Below, piece after piece: positions 1 through 8,092 of a DNA stretch of 64,000 nt. The stretch covers positions 2,869,501 through 2,933,500 of the forward strand of contig NZ_CP120635.1 of NCBI RefSeq assembly GCF_021353295.2. Reading direction: 5' to 3'. The position numbers and the translations under genes are program-made. Source of the stretch: Pseudodesulfovibrio thermohalotolerans. GTDB lineage: Bacteria > Desulfobacterota > Desulfovibrionia > Desulfovibrionales > Desulfovibrionaceae. The notes beneath the pieces were generated by a model. The model was not told the origin of the DNA. It saw only the letters and a list, made by a program, of their open reading frames with translations, and did no database searches. Numbering within the stretch: the stretch's first letter is position 1; each line of letters begins with the position of its first letter.

Positions 1-414
1 TTCGAGATCGTCGTGCCGGTTGGCCTGATGCTCGACCTTGTCCTCGCAGTCATGGCAGAAGGCATTCGCGCAGGTGCGCTTGGATTCCTCGGGTTGCTCG
101 CCGGGATTGCTCCTGGCCAGCCAGACCCCGGTCCAGATCGGATACTGGACGACGCCGCCCTCGAACTCGGCCCAGACCGAGGCCCCTTCCTCGGGGACCA
201 GGAACATGCCGGTGTCGTCGTTGCCGCCGTAGGGGAAACAGGGCGCGGCCCATTCGGACCAGTTCTCCCGCCCGCTGCCGAGCACGGCGGGGATTTCCAG
301 GCGGACCCGGCCAAGGCGTTCGGGGTCGTTGTTGTCGCGCACGAAGGCCCGGTACTTGCCGTACCAGCGGTTGCGGTAGCGCTCCTCGGATTGACGGTCG
401 CGGGTTTCAAGCAT
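1..414 (-). CDS. Phage baseplate assembly protein V / gp5-like OB-fold protein, 3' part outside window
   Basis: Translating the minus strand from ATG 414 gives 138 codons open to the window edge. The protein begins MLETRDRQSEERY and continues with the OB-fold pattern of phage baseplate V/VgrG-type spikes: YRAFVRDNNDPERLGRV, then NWSEWAAPCFPYGG, then VWAEFEGGVVQYPIW. In this family the OB domain docks the spike on the baseplate hub under the tail tube. The start overlaps the stop of the DUF1353 gene by 8 bp. The C-terminal part is missing because of the window edge, so any spike or lysozyme domain cannot be judged. Confidence 0.8.
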   Translation of the reverse strand, partial: MLETRDRQSEERYRNRWYGKYRAFVRDNNDPERLGRVRLEIPAVLGSGRENWSEWAAPCFPYGGNDDTGMFLVPEEGASVWAEFEGGVVQYPIWTGVWLARSNPGEQPEESKRTCANAFCHDCEDKVEHQANRHDDLE

Positions 415-826
415 GCTCCGCCTCCCGTTTTCGACTGGCGTTCCAGGCCAGCCAGCCGCCGAGGCGAACCGCCCAATACATGACCTGGCGTTTCCACAGA
501 GGCACGCCCAGGGCCGCCATCAGTTCGAGAAAGACGCGGTCGGCCGCAAGCCGCGAAACCTTGCCGGTGTGGTAGAGATAGTCGTGAACGACGGCCGCCG
601 GGGAATATCGTCCCCAGGGCGGCACCACGCGCCAGAACAGGCGCGGCACCGAGGCGAAGTCGGTCTCGAACCCGGCGGGCACTTCGATGATGCGGCCAGC
701 GCCGGTGCGGACACGGAACGGCTGGGTCAGCCTCGCGGTCATTCCATTGGGCAGGATCTCCACCCGAAGCGGCCCGGAGAGCCCCAGTGCAGTGCCGGAA
801 AACAGGGTCTTGGTTTGGGCGCTCAT
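407..826 (-). CDS. DUF1353 family phage protein
   Basis: The 139-residue product has the DUF1353 signature: a hydrophobic beta-rich N-terminus, then GFETDFASVPRLFWRVVPPW, then AAVVHDYLYHTG, ending in a basic helix. The function is unknown; members sit beside tail and lysis genes in many phages, and the HDYL motif resembles a metal-site motif. I chose ATG 826 because AGGCGAGG lies about 8 bases upstream; an in-frame GTG at 835 is an alternative. It overlaps both neighbours by a few bases, so it belongs to the same translationally coupled tail-end operon. Confidence 0.75.
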   Translation of the reverse strand: MSAQTKTLFSGTALGLSGPLRVEILPNGMTARLTQPFRVRTGAGRIIEVPAGFETDFASVPRLFWRVVPPWGRYSPAAVVHDYLYHTGKVSRLAADRVFLELMAALGVPLWKRQVMYWAVRLGGWLAWNASRKREAEHA

Positions 827-1197
827 GACCGCCACCTCGCCTTGCCCGACTGGCGCACGTCGAGATGGACCCAGGAGGCATAGACGCCGATGCCGCCTTC
901 GCGGAAGAGTGGAATCTCCTCGGCGATGACCGCCAATTCCTCGGGCGAAACGCCTGCGGGACAGCTCACGTCGGCCGCCATGCCCAGCGTGTGGAAACTC
1001 TGCTCTGCGCCGCCCACCGCCTTGTTGTGCCGGTTACAGCGGAAGCCGCTGGTGATGGACAGCGGTTTGCCGATGCGGTCGCGCAAGGCCTGCAGGGCGT
1101 CGACCAGGTCGGGATGGACCGCAGCCGAATGGCCGCAGCAGTTTTTGCCCTTGCAGGCGAATTCCGAACGGTTGAAATTCTTGCTGAGATCACCCAT
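823..1197 (-). CDS. Peptidase M15A family endolysin (D-Ala-D-Ala type carboxypeptidase)
   Basis: The 124-residue protein carries the M15A zinc-peptidase layout: ITSGFRCNRHN around residues 48-58, the SFHTLGMAAD metal motif with His69 and Asp76, and a distal VHLDVR with His111. These enzymes cut peptide cross-links in peptidoglycan, so it is the likely lytic enzyme at lysis. There is no signal peptide, so export would need a holin, and none was recognised nearby. An N-terminal Cys cluster (CKGKNCCGH) is common in phage M15 proteins. It overlaps the gpD gene by 8 bp. Confidence 0.85.
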   Translation of the reverse strand: MGDLSKNFNRSEFACKGKNCCGHSAAVHPDLVDALQALRDRIGKPLSITSGFRCNRHNKAVGGAEQSFHTLGMAADVSCPAGVSPEELAVIAEEIPLFREGGIGVYASWVHLDVRQSGKARWRS

Positions 1198-2473
1198 TGC
1201 CGCCTCCTTGTGTGACCGCGCCGGAATCCGCGTCGATGGTCACCATGGCTGGCGGCTCGTTTTGCGGCGTGGGCGGGGCCTCCTTGTCGTTGGGTTTGCC
1301 CTGGGACTCGGCGGACTTGTCGCCCGCTCCCTTGCCGAGGGCGTTCTTCTTGAGTTTGAGTTCGCAGAGATAGCCAGCGCCGCTGATGCTGTGGCGCACC
1401 GAGTGGCAGTAATAGATGCCGGAAAACTTCTGGCCCACGCCCTTGATCTCGACGTTTTTCTTGGCGCGTAGCTGGGGAATGCCAATGGTGGCGGCGTCCG
1501 CCTCGACCTGGCGCAGCTCGGCCTCGCGGAACTTGCCTTCGGCGCTGTCCTGGGCGGGCTCCTGGCGCGGCTCTTCGTGAAAGCCTTCGGAACGGTCGAA
1601 GCAGGGCACGATCTGCCCCGTCTCCTGTTCCTTGAAGCTGCCTTCGCCGGTGTTGCCGTCGACCAGATAGGTCTGCTTGCCCAGGGCCGTCCGCTCGGGC
1701 GTGGTGGCGTTGTTGGCCTTGTGCTCGACTACGTCCTTCTTGCGCGGGTCGACGCCGACCGTCTTGGTCTCGACACCCGCGCCCTTGGCTCCCTGGGATT
1801 GGGTGCTGGGGCGGAACGAGCGCAGCAGGCCCTTGGTGTCGGTGAAATATTCGAGGGTCAGCAGCGGCGTTTGGTCGAGTTCGCGGGGATGGAAATGGAG
1901 TTCGTCGTCCTGGATGTAGAAGACATAGCCGCTGACGCCGTCGCCATCGCGGTCGCGGGCCTTTTCCGCCAGCTCCTTGAGGAACTGGGCGTCCGAGATG
2001 TTGCTCTGGGTGACGCGGAGATGGGTCCCCTTGGTGGCCGTGACCACCGGCGTGAGGCCGTTGGCGGCGGCGACTTGTTCGGCGATTTCCGAATAGAGGA
2101 TGCCGGGAGCAGGTTTTTGCCAGACCTTCTGGTTTTCCTTGCCCGCGAGTTTGAAGCCCTTGTCGTAGGCCTTGATGCGGATGGTCGGATCGCCGTTTTC
2201 CGGGAAGTCGTAATCGATGTCCTTGATGACCGCTTTCTTGCGCGGAGAGAGGTTCCCCACGTAGCCGAAGCGGGCCACGATCTCGTTGCCTTCCTGGAAC
2301 AGCGGATCGTCGACGAACTGCAGGTTGCGGTCGGTCACCGACAGTTCGAGGACATCCAACTCCTCCTCGTTGTCGGTGAAAACGAACGAGGTGATCTCCT
2401 GGGTGATGTCCTTCGAGAGGTCTTGCCCCTCGATCTGAATCAGAAATGTCGGCTTGAAGGTATCCAGATCCAT
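1190..2473 (-). CDS. Phage late control gene D protein (tail hub, gpD-like)
   Basis: This 427-residue protein opens with a beta-rich hub domain (FLIQIEGQDLSKDITQEI, then LDVLELSVTDRN) followed by the phage GPD core (IRIKAYDKGFKLAGKEN, then APGILYSEIAEQVAAANGL). The family forms the trimeric baseplate hub to which the spike attaches, the equivalent of T4 gp27. The last 70 residues are rich in Pro, Glu and Lys and look disordered. It is the first gene after promoter-like element A, whose downstream edge is 30 bp from the ATG. The next gene starts 7 bp before its stop. Confidence 0.85.
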   Translation of the reverse strand: MDLDTFKPTFLIQIEGQDLSKDITQEITSFVFTDNEEELDVLELSVTDRNLQFVDDPLFQEGNEIVARFGYVGNLSPRKKAVIKDIDYDFPENGDPTIRIKAYDKGFKLAGKENQKVWQKPAPGILYSEIAEQVAAANGLTPVVTATKGTHLRVTQSNISDAQFLKELAEKARDRDGDGVSGYVFYIQDDELHFHPRELDQTPLLTLEYFTDTKGLLRSFRPSTQSQGAKGAGVETKTVGVDPRKKDVVEHKANNATTPERTALGKQTYLVDGNTGEGSFKEQETGQIVPCFDRSEGFHEEPRQEPAQDSAEGKFREAELRQVEADAATIGIPQLRAKKNVEIKGVGQKFSGIYYCHSVRHSISGAGYLCELKLKKNALGKGAGDKSAESQGKPNDKEAPPTPQNEPPAMVTIDADSGAVTQGGGNG

Positions 2474-2503
2474 GCGTCTCTCCGGTAGTTCGCAGTTCCC
2501 TGC

Positions 2504-2535
2504 TTACTTACCGGAAGGCATGGCGAGGTGTCGGA
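2504..2535 (-). promoter_or_regulatory. Phage promoter-like element, copy A
   Basis: Minus-strand layout TCCGAC-N14-TCCGGTAAGTAA, seen on the plus strand as TTACTTACCGGA (2504-2515), 14 bases, then GTCGGA (2530-2535). It starts 4 bp after the stop of the tail protein X gene and ends 30 bp before the gpD start. The same 12-mer and exact spacing recur at six other gene boundaries. Confidence 0.7.
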
Positions 2536-2539
2536 CGCT

Positions 2540-2830
2540 TCAGTCGAGCAGGCGCATCTGGACGTGTTCGCGGGAGGGAATGCGCAGCGCCAGACCCGGC
2601 TCGAGCGCCAACGGGAAAAAGAGGTCGTTGTAGTCGCAGATGATCCACCAGAGCCTGGCGTCACCCAGATAGCGGTGCGCCAGCAGATCCAGGCGGTCGC
2701 CCTCGACCACGGTGTGTAGGCGGTCGTCGTGTCTGGGAGTAGCGTCGATGCGCTGGCGCATGCCGAGGGAAATGCCGTCGCTGTCCCGGTAGAGAAGGCA
2801 GCGGGCGTATCGGGAATCACGGCTGATCAT
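2540..2830 (-). CDS. LysM-like tail protein (phage tail protein X type)
   Basis: This 96-residue protein shows the compact LysM/gpX pattern: HTVVEGDRLDLLAHRYLGD (residues 39-57), then RLWWIICDYNDLFFPLALEPG, then LRIPS. Such proteins bind at the tail hub or tube-baseplate junction. The ATG overlaps the stop of the CIS-tube-like gene (ATGA overlap), so the two are translationally coupled. It is the last gene before element A, and its TGA stop (2540-2542) is immediately followed by the element. Confidence 0.75.
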   Translation of the reverse strand: MISRDSRYARCLLYRDSDGISLGMRQRIDATPRHDDRLHTVVEGDRLDLLAHRYLGDARLWWIICDYNDLFFPLALEPGLALRIPSREHVQMRLLD

Positions 2831-3297
2831 GAGCGCACCTCCGACCAGTTGATGGAGCGGTCCACATATTCCTCGAGGACGATGTCCACCTCGGCGCGTT
2901 GCGGCAGCAGGTTGTCCCGGTCGAACAGGCCGAAGAAACGCGCCTTCACCTGCCGGACGATGCAGGTCACGCCAGGGTAGAGATCGCCGAAAATGAGCAG
3001 CACACGGTGCGGCGCGTTCTTGAGCATGGTTCCGGCGTGTTCCGGATATTGCAGCGAGCGGAGCCAGTCGACCTTCTGTTTGACCGGCCCCTTGAACAGC
3101 TCGACTTTGAAGGCGATCCGGCGCGGTTCCCCGGCGACGTACTGGTAGCGCGGGTGGCTCATGCCGGGGATCTTGATCGTCGCGTAGTCGGTCGACTTCT
3201 CGTCGCTGATGGAGTTGGGGTTGTACTGGAATTCGAGCCGCTCCCCCGTGTCGGCGTCCACCAGATATCCCTTGATGGGCTGTTGATCCCAGGCCAT
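2827..3297 (-). CDS. Contractile-injection tube-initiator / XkdP-like tail protein
   Basis: The 156-residue product contains the N-terminal signature of contractile-system tube adaptor proteins: GYLVDADTGERLEFQYNPN (residues 10-28), then ISDEKSTDYATIKIPGMSHP, then RIAFKVELFKG. In phages and injection systems this domain connects the inner tube to the baseplate hub. It lacks the usual C-terminal LysM, which is encoded separately by the next gene, so the two together correspond to a longer fused protein in other phages. Confidence 0.75.
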   Translation of the reverse strand: MAWDQQPIKGYLVDADTGERLEFQYNPNSISDEKSTDYATIKIPGMSHPRYQYVAGEPRRIAFKVELFKGPVKQKVDWLRSLQYPEHAGTMLKNAPHRVLLIFGDLYPGVTCIVRQVKARFFGLFDRDNLLPQRAEVDIVLEEYVDRSINWSEVRS

Positions 3298-3300
3298 TCC

Positions 3301-3612
3301 TTACACCTCGGCGATCTCGAGGATCGGCTTGCCCAGTTGTCCGGCCCGGTCGAGTTCCCGCCGCATGCCGCTGGAAATGCCGTTGCCGGTGAACGCCCAC
3401 ACCTCGTCGCAACATTCCATGTAGGCCAGGCCGCAGGAGATGCCAGTCTCCCGCTGCTCGGGAACGCTGTCATCGGTAAAGGTTGGATACAACAGGTGCG
3501 GCGCGAACGGCGCGTGACCGTTTCTCATGACCCGTCGGCAAAGCGCCTCGGCGACCTTCACGTTTCGGGCTATGTCACCCGCGAACGGGCTGCAGACAAA
3601 GATGCGTTTCAT
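3301..3612 (-). CDS. DUF4406-like / nucleoside 2-deoxyribosyltransferase-like protein
   Basis: Starting at the internal ATG 3612 (with GAGAGGA just upstream) gives 103 residues beginning MKRIFVCSPFAGD. The Rossmann-like fold pattern RIFVCSPF...N...A, then APHLLYPTF, then CDEVWAFTGNGISSGM with a final PILEI strand is that of DUF4406 and related 2-deoxyribosyltransferase-like proteins. The substrate is unknown; relatives act on nucleosides or nucleotides. Its place between tape measure and tube genes suggests a cargo gene rather than a tail part. The ORF can extend to 3624, which would overlap the tape-measure stop. Confidence 0.65.
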   Translation of the reverse strand: MKRIFVCSPFAGDIARNVKVAEALCRRVMRNGHAPFAPHLLYPTFTDDSVPEQRETGISCGLAYMECCDEVWAFTGNGISSGMRRELDRAGQLGKPILEIAEV

Positions 3613-3620
3613 CGGTCCTC

Positions 3621-6600
3621 TCAAAGTGTTTCGTAGTTTCTGATCTTCCGCTCCCGAAGATCCTTGTAGACGGCCTCGGCCACCTTCCGGCCATCGATGT
3701 TGGTGGTCACGCTCAGTTCCACCGGTCGGTCGGCCAGGCCATCGAGGCGCGAGAGCAGCGATTCCAGCAGTTCGCGCAGCCCCGGACCGGCTTCCTCTCC
3801 GCGCTGGGGTGTCGCTGGAGCGGTGCGGGGCGGAGTAATCAACCGTTCGGAAGGCACCGTCTCGGCGAGTCCGGATTGCAGGGGCTTCGCTATCAGAGTC
3901 GGCGCGGCCGTCTTGGGCCGTTCAATCCCGGCCGGAGCCAGAGAAGCACTTCCGATTTCCGGTGCCGGTTCCACCGCAAACGGCTGGATGTAGCTCTTAC
4001 TTACCGGCTCGACGGCCGCCGCGACGGTCTGCACGGTGCCGTTCATCGATTGTGGGGGTGGTGCGGCCGTGGCCATGACTGGCTGGAGCATCAGCATGGC
4101 GCTCAGGGCCTTGGGCACCAGGCGTTCGTCCAGACGCGGAACGAGACTGAGCACTCTTTCGATGATGCGTTGCCCAATCGATTCGGCGGGCTGCGCGGTC
4201 TTGAGCGGTTGCTTCTGCTCGGCCACCTGCGGGACCGGTACTTGGACTCCCAGCATGGCGCGAGCGGAGGAGAGCAAACCGTTGGCGATCCCGGCGCTGC
4301 GATCCTTGATCGCCTGAATGCCCGCGCTCGCGCCGCTGGAAAGCCTTTGCCAGAGGGATTGCCCCTCGGTACCGGCACTGGCAAAGATTCGGCCCACAGC
4401 CCCGGGGACGGCAGACAGAGTGGCAACGATCCGGTCGCGGAGATTGACGGCTCCCGTGGCCAGCGCATCCCAGGCATTGACCTGGGGCGGTTTGAGCGCC
4501 AGTACGGGCGTGTCGCCAAACAGGGATTGCTTGAGACCGCCGAATATGGCACCGGCCTTGGCCGCGACGGTTTGAGCCCCGGAGGTCAACCCATCCCAGA
4601 GTTTTCCAGCCATCCGGAAAGGAGCCGAGGCGGCGTCCATGAGGTTTCCGCCCGCCGTCTTGATCTGCTGCCAGGCTCCCGCAGCGGCCGAGAGAATCCC
4701 GCGAGCGGCGAAGCCGAACACTTTTGCGGGCAGCGACTGGGTAAGGCTCATGCCGTCGGCGAGAGTCTTGAGCAGCGCGGAACCGGAGGCGGTCAGGCTG
4801 GCGAGTGGTCCCTCGCGGGCATCGGAGAACGGCAGCAGATTGCGCAGCTTGCCCAGGGCGTTCTTGAGCATGGTGAAGGGATAGGTCACCGCCGACCAGA
4901 TCCCTTCGCCCAGGGCGATCAGCAGCTTTTTGCCCGCCTCGAAGAAGGTGGTGTCCCCGGCGAAGAAGGAGCGCACGGTGGCAAACAGCTCACGCAGTGT
5001 GCTGATGATCGGCAGATTCAGAATCGCCTGGCGGATCTGTCCGGCGGCGTCGGCCACCAGGCGTCCGAAGGAGGTGAAGATGCCGGAAATGAAATCCCAG
5101 ACACCGACCACCACATCCCGCGCCCAGCGGAACGGGGTGGCAAGAAAATCGTAGACCGCGCCGCCAATGGCCTTGAGACCATCCAGCAGGGAGATGTCAC
5201 CGGTCAGCACCTGCCAGACGGAATAGACGATCTTCCCGGCGGCCATGAAGGCCTCGCCGATCATGCGCACGGGCAACAGGAACTTGTAGATGAACTTGGC
5301 CGCTCCGACCAGGGACCCGACGATGGCCTTGCCGACCCAGACCACGCTGCGCACCACCACCGCCAGGGCTCGGACGATGAGCGACAGGTTCCAGGCCACG
5401 ATCTTCAGCGCGAATGCCAGCCCCTGCAGAAGCACACCGGCGACGGTGCCGATAACCGTGCCGAAGGTGCGCCAGGACGAGCCGTCGGTGGCGCTGGCGG
5501 CCACGCCGAAGATCTCCACCACCGAAAAGACTGCGCTGGCCAGCGCCGCATAGGCACTCATCAGGGTGCGGACGGTGGGTTCGAGGATGGCGCGGATGCG
5601 GCCAAAGGCATGGGAGAACGCGCCCCACAATCCGGCCATGGCCTCACGAACGCGGTAATAGGCCTTGAAGACGGTGACCACGAAGCCCAACAGCCCGGCG
5701 GATTCTAGCTTCTGGGCCAGTTCGGCCGACATCTGCCCGACGCCGCCGCTGAGAGAACCCACCAGCTCTCTGATCCCCTGGAAGACCACCGAGACCTTGT
5801 TCCAGGACCCGGTGATGATCTCCTGAATGCCGCCGAAGTTGGTTTCCCAGGCGCGTTTGAGCAGATACACCGACAAGATCACGCCCGCGATGATCGCGGT
5901 GACGGGCAAGAAATAGGTCGCAACCGCCGAACCCACCCCGGCGAGCGCGGCGCTGATAGCCACGAACCCGGCCTTGATGGCTGGAAGCATGAGTCCCACC
6001 ATGCCCACGGCGGCGGTGACGGCTCCGACCACGACCAGAATGGTGCCGAGGGCCATGGATAATCCAAGGACAACCCGGGTCACGCCCGGCATCGATTTGG
6101 CCATGCGTTGCAGGAACAGAATGAGGCGGGAGACGCCGTTGATCATCGGGGTGACCACCGGTAGCAGAGTGCGACCCAGGATTTCGCTGAGGTTGGCCAC
6201 CTGCTGGCGCAGGAGCAGGAATCGGGCTCCGATGTCCTGGTTCATGGCGTCGGCCATCTGTTCGGTGACCGCCGTGCCGGTCTTCATGGCTCGGCCCACC
6301 GACTGGATATTGCCTTCGAGGCTCTCCATGCCCGCCGACATCTGCAGCAGGAACTTGACCGCCTCGTCGGAGCCGAAGGCCTTCTTCAGCTTCACCTGGG
6401 CGGCGGCGTTGGAGAGATCGGGAAACTGGCGCTTGATCTCCTGCAGGATGGGAACCACGCCCTTGAGACGGCCGCTGGTGTCGGTGAAGGACAGGCCAAG
6501 CTCGTCACCGGCCTCGGCCGCCTTCATGATGAACGCCTTGTACAGCGTGCCAGCCTCTGAGCCGGGCATGGTGGTCTGGAGCTGGCCGAGCACGGCGAGC

Positions 6601-7256
6601 TGCTCGTTCAGCGGAATATTGCTCGCCGCCGCCACCGCGCCGATGTTCTTGATGGCGTCGGCCATCTGGGTGCCGTTGGTCTTGAACGAGGCCACGGTCT
6701 GCGCCATGGCTCCGGAAAAGGCGGTCGCCCATTCCATGTCGTTCATGTCGGCCATGATGGGCTTGAAGATCCCGTAGGCCGTGGTGAAGGTGCCGACCAT
6801 CTCCTGGGTGGTGGCCTTGGTCGCCTTGGCGGTCATGGCGGCCATGGATGTGAAGATGCCCACCGCCTCGTCGCTGAGGTTGGACAGGGCCGATTTCACA
6901 TCGTAGGTGGCGGTGATGAAGGCGGCCTTGTCGGCACCGGACCATTGGTTAGTGAAGGATTCGGCGGCGTCCTCGATGGCCCGGAGGTCCTGCACGCCGA
7001 GGGACGCCAGCTCGCCCAGGGCTTTCTGGGTCGCGGCGGTGGAGGCGACCAGGGCGGCGGGTACCGCTATCAGGGCCAGTCCAGCCCCCAGCATCATGGT
7101 CCCTTGCTGGATGCGGTCCAGGTTGCGGGTCATCCGCTCGCTGGCATCCGCCACGGTGGAATCGAGGTCCATCATGGAACCACGGATGCGCTGCGCGTTC
7201 TGCGAGAACGCATCCTTCATCGATACCACTATGCCCAGTCCGAGATCGCCGTTCAT
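3621..7256 (-). CDS. Tail tape measure protein (TP901 type)
   Basis: The 1,211-residue length suits a scaffold that sets the length of a contractile tail. The first 330 residues match the TP901 core domain (TQKALGELASLGVQDLRAI, then KAAFITATYDVKSALSNLSD, and a later GSEAGTLYKAFI). Long hydrophobic segments follow (about residues 390-470 and 600-720, for example LGLSMALGTILVVVGAVTAA), then Ala-rich helical regions and a Pro-rich tail. The C-terminus ends with a short beta/alpha segment (ELSVTTNIDGRKVAEAVYK) typical of such proteins. It lies directly after the frameshifted chaperone ORF, the standard position. Confidence 0.9.
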   Translation of the reverse strand: MNGDLGLGIVVSMKDAFSQNAQRIRGSMMDLDSTVADASERMTRNLDRIQQGTMMLGAGLALIAVPAALVASTAATQKALGELASLGVQDLRAIEDAAESFTNQWSGADKAAFITATYDVKSALSNLSDEAVGIFTSMAAMTAKATKATTQEMVGTFTTAYGIFKPIMADMNDMEWATAFSGAMAQTVASFKTNGTQMADAIKNIGAVAAASNIPLNEQLAVLGQLQTTMPGSEAGTLYKAFIMKAAEAGDELGLSFTDTSGRLKGVVPILQEIKRQFPDLSNAAAQVKLKKAFGSDEAVKFLLQMSAGMESLEGNIQSVGRAMKTGTAVTEQMADAMNQDIGARFLLLRQQVANLSEILGRTLLPVVTPMINGVSRLILFLQRMAKSMPGVTRVVLGLSMALGTILVVVGAVTAAVGMVGLMLPAIKAGFVAISAALAGVGSAVATYFLPVTAIIAGVILSVYLLKRAWETNFGGIQEIITGSWNKVSVVFQGIRELVGSLSGGVGQMSAELAQKLESAGLLGFVVTVFKAYYRVREAMAGLWGAFSHAFGRIRAILEPTVRTLMSAYAALASAVFSVVEIFGVAASATDGSSWRTFGTVIGTVAGVLLQGLAFALKIVAWNLSLIVRALAVVVRSVVWVGKAIVGSLVGAAKFIYKFLLPVRMIGEAFMAAGKIVYSVWQVLTGDISLLDGLKAIGGAVYDFLATPFRWARDVVVGVWDFISGIFTSFGRLVADAAGQIRQAILNLPIISTLRELFATVRSFFAGDTTFFEAGKKLLIALGEGIWSAVTYPFTMLKNALGKLRNLLPFSDAREGPLASLTASGSALLKTLADGMSLTQSLPAKVFGFAARGILSAAAGAWQQIKTAGGNLMDAASAPFRMAGKLWDGLTSGAQTVAAKAGAIFGGLKQSLFGDTPVLALKPPQVNAWDALATGAVNLRDRIVATLSAVPGAVGRIFASAGTEGQSLWQRLSSGASAGIQAIKDRSAGIANGLLSSARAMLGVQVPVPQVAEQKQPLKTAQPAESIGQRIIERVLSLVPRLDERLVPKALSAMLMLQPVMATAAPPPQSMNGTVQTVAAAVEPVSKSYIQPFAVEPAPEIGSASLAPAGIERPKTAAPTLIAKPLQSGLAETVPSERLITPPRTAPATPQRGEEAGPGLRELLESLLSRLDGLADRPVELSVTTNIDGRKVAEAVYKDLRERKIRNYETL
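3997..4028 (-). promoter_or_regulatory. Intragenic near-match to the phage promoter-like element
   Basis: TTACTTACCGGC (3997-4008) followed after 14 bases by GACGGT (4023-4028) reproduces the spacing of the seven intergenic elements, with one mismatch in the 12-mer and two in the outer hexamer. It is inside the tape-measure coding sequence, so coding constraint or chance may explain it. If active it would start a transcript toward the tail-end genes. Confidence 0.3.
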
Positions 7257-7478
7257 CTATCGCCGTTCCGTTTGCTCACGTTCAAAATCAAGTTGCCGCT
7301 CGAGGGCCTCGACGAACTGACGCCGGACCCTGAGCGGCAGCGAGCGGGTTTCCGACCAGCCCCAGTGCAGTCCACCGTAAGCGAGAAAAAAAACGTCGCT
7401 TACAAGCGAACTCCGGGGAACAAAAAAGCTGGTTCCGCCTCCAGGCGGGTACGGATCTTGGTGCCGCAGCCATCGCAT
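7257..7478 (-). CDS. DUF6760-like C-terminal part of tail assembly chaperone, reached by -1 frameshift
   Basis: This frame encodes VSDVFFLAYGGLHWGWSETR and then RRQFVEALERQLDFEREQ, which resembles the small DUF6760 proteins found between tail chaperone and tape measure genes (pattern: F-A-Y, H-W, small-residue loop, R-x-F-V-E). The upstream residues overlap the chaperone ORF in another frame and have no start of their own with a ribosome site. A slippery heptamer at 7421-7427 would join it in the -1 frame to the 225-residue upstream protein, giving a G/GT-type pair. The useful coding part is therefore 7257 to about 7427. Confidence 0.7.
   Translation of the reverse strand: MRWLRHQDPYPPGGGTSFFVPRSSLVSDVFFLAYGGLHWGWSETRSLPLRVRRQFVEALERQLDFEREQTERR
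7396..7427 (-). promoter_or_regulatory. Programmed -1 frameshift signal (slippery heptamer plus hairpin)
   Basis: On the minus strand the zero-frame codons GCT TTT TTG contain the canonical heptamer T-TTT-TTG (plus strand 7421-7427). Eleven bases downstream is a short perfect inverted repeat, TCGCT-TGTA-AGCGA (7396-7409), and the zero-frame TAA (7400-7402) lies inside it. The -1 frame is exactly the downstream DUF6760-like ORF. Confidence 0.72.
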
Positions 7479-8077
7479 TCGGTCTCGACCGAGGTGTTGA
7501 TTCCCGCGTCGACCCGCGACATCTCCTGCCGCAGCGCGTTGCGGTCGCGCATCGACATTTCCGCCAGGCTCTTTTTGGAGGGAGCCTTGCCGTCGATGTC
7601 GAGGACGCGGATGAGCATGGCCGAGGTGATGTTGGGCTCGCGCAGGCTGGCCAGACGCTTTTCCTTGTGGCCGTCGAGATATCCGAAGCGCACGGTTTTC
7701 TTCGAGCCGGGCAGCTTGAACGCGAACTCTCGCTCCTCGCCGTAGGGGGTGACCTTGAGATCCTCGAGATTGATGGTCACGAAGTTGGTCATGCGGCAGG
7801 CGCTGTTCGGGCAGCTCAGCTCCAGCTCCACCTCGTCGCCGAGGGAGATCTGGCGCAGGCGGACCAGGGCGAACAACCGGTCACCCGAGAGCAGGTTCAT
7901 CACCTCGGAAAGATCGGGGTCGGTCTTCTCGCCCAGCCGGACGAAACAGTTGCGAAGCACCTGGTTGATCGCCTCTCCGGAGCGGATCAGGCGCTGGTTG
8001 GTGAGCAGTTCTTCCTCGGCCCCGGTCATTTCCCGGAGCTCGAGTTCAGTGCCGCTTGGCAGTTCAAAGCTGTACAT
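7400..8077 (-). CDS. Tail assembly chaperone / T4-baseplate-like protein with zinc-finger cysteines
   Basis: The 225-residue product has an alpha-helical N-terminal half (LREMTGAEEELLTNQRLIRS) and two paired cysteine motifs, SCPNSAC near the middle and CDGC near the end, which together could bind a zinc ion. Proteins of this kind precede tape measure genes in contractile phages and act as tail assembly chaperones. It ends with EAEPAFLFPGVRL, and the codons for that end carry a slippery heptamer that can shift ribosomes into the next ORF. A good ribosome site (CCGGAGGA) precedes the ATG. Confidence 0.75.
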   Translation of the reverse strand: MYSFELPSGTELELREMTGAEEELLTNQRLIRSGEAINQVLRNCFVRLGEKTDPDLSEVMNLLSGDRLFALVRLRQISLGDEVELELSCPNSACRMTNFVTINLEDLKVTPYGEEREFAFKLPGSKKTVRFGYLDGHKEKRLASLREPNITSAMLIRVLDIDGKAPSKKSLAEMSMRDRNALRQEMSRVDAGINTSVETECDGCGTKIRTRLEAEPAFLFPGVRL

Positions 8078-8092
8078 GGTCGATCCTCCGGT

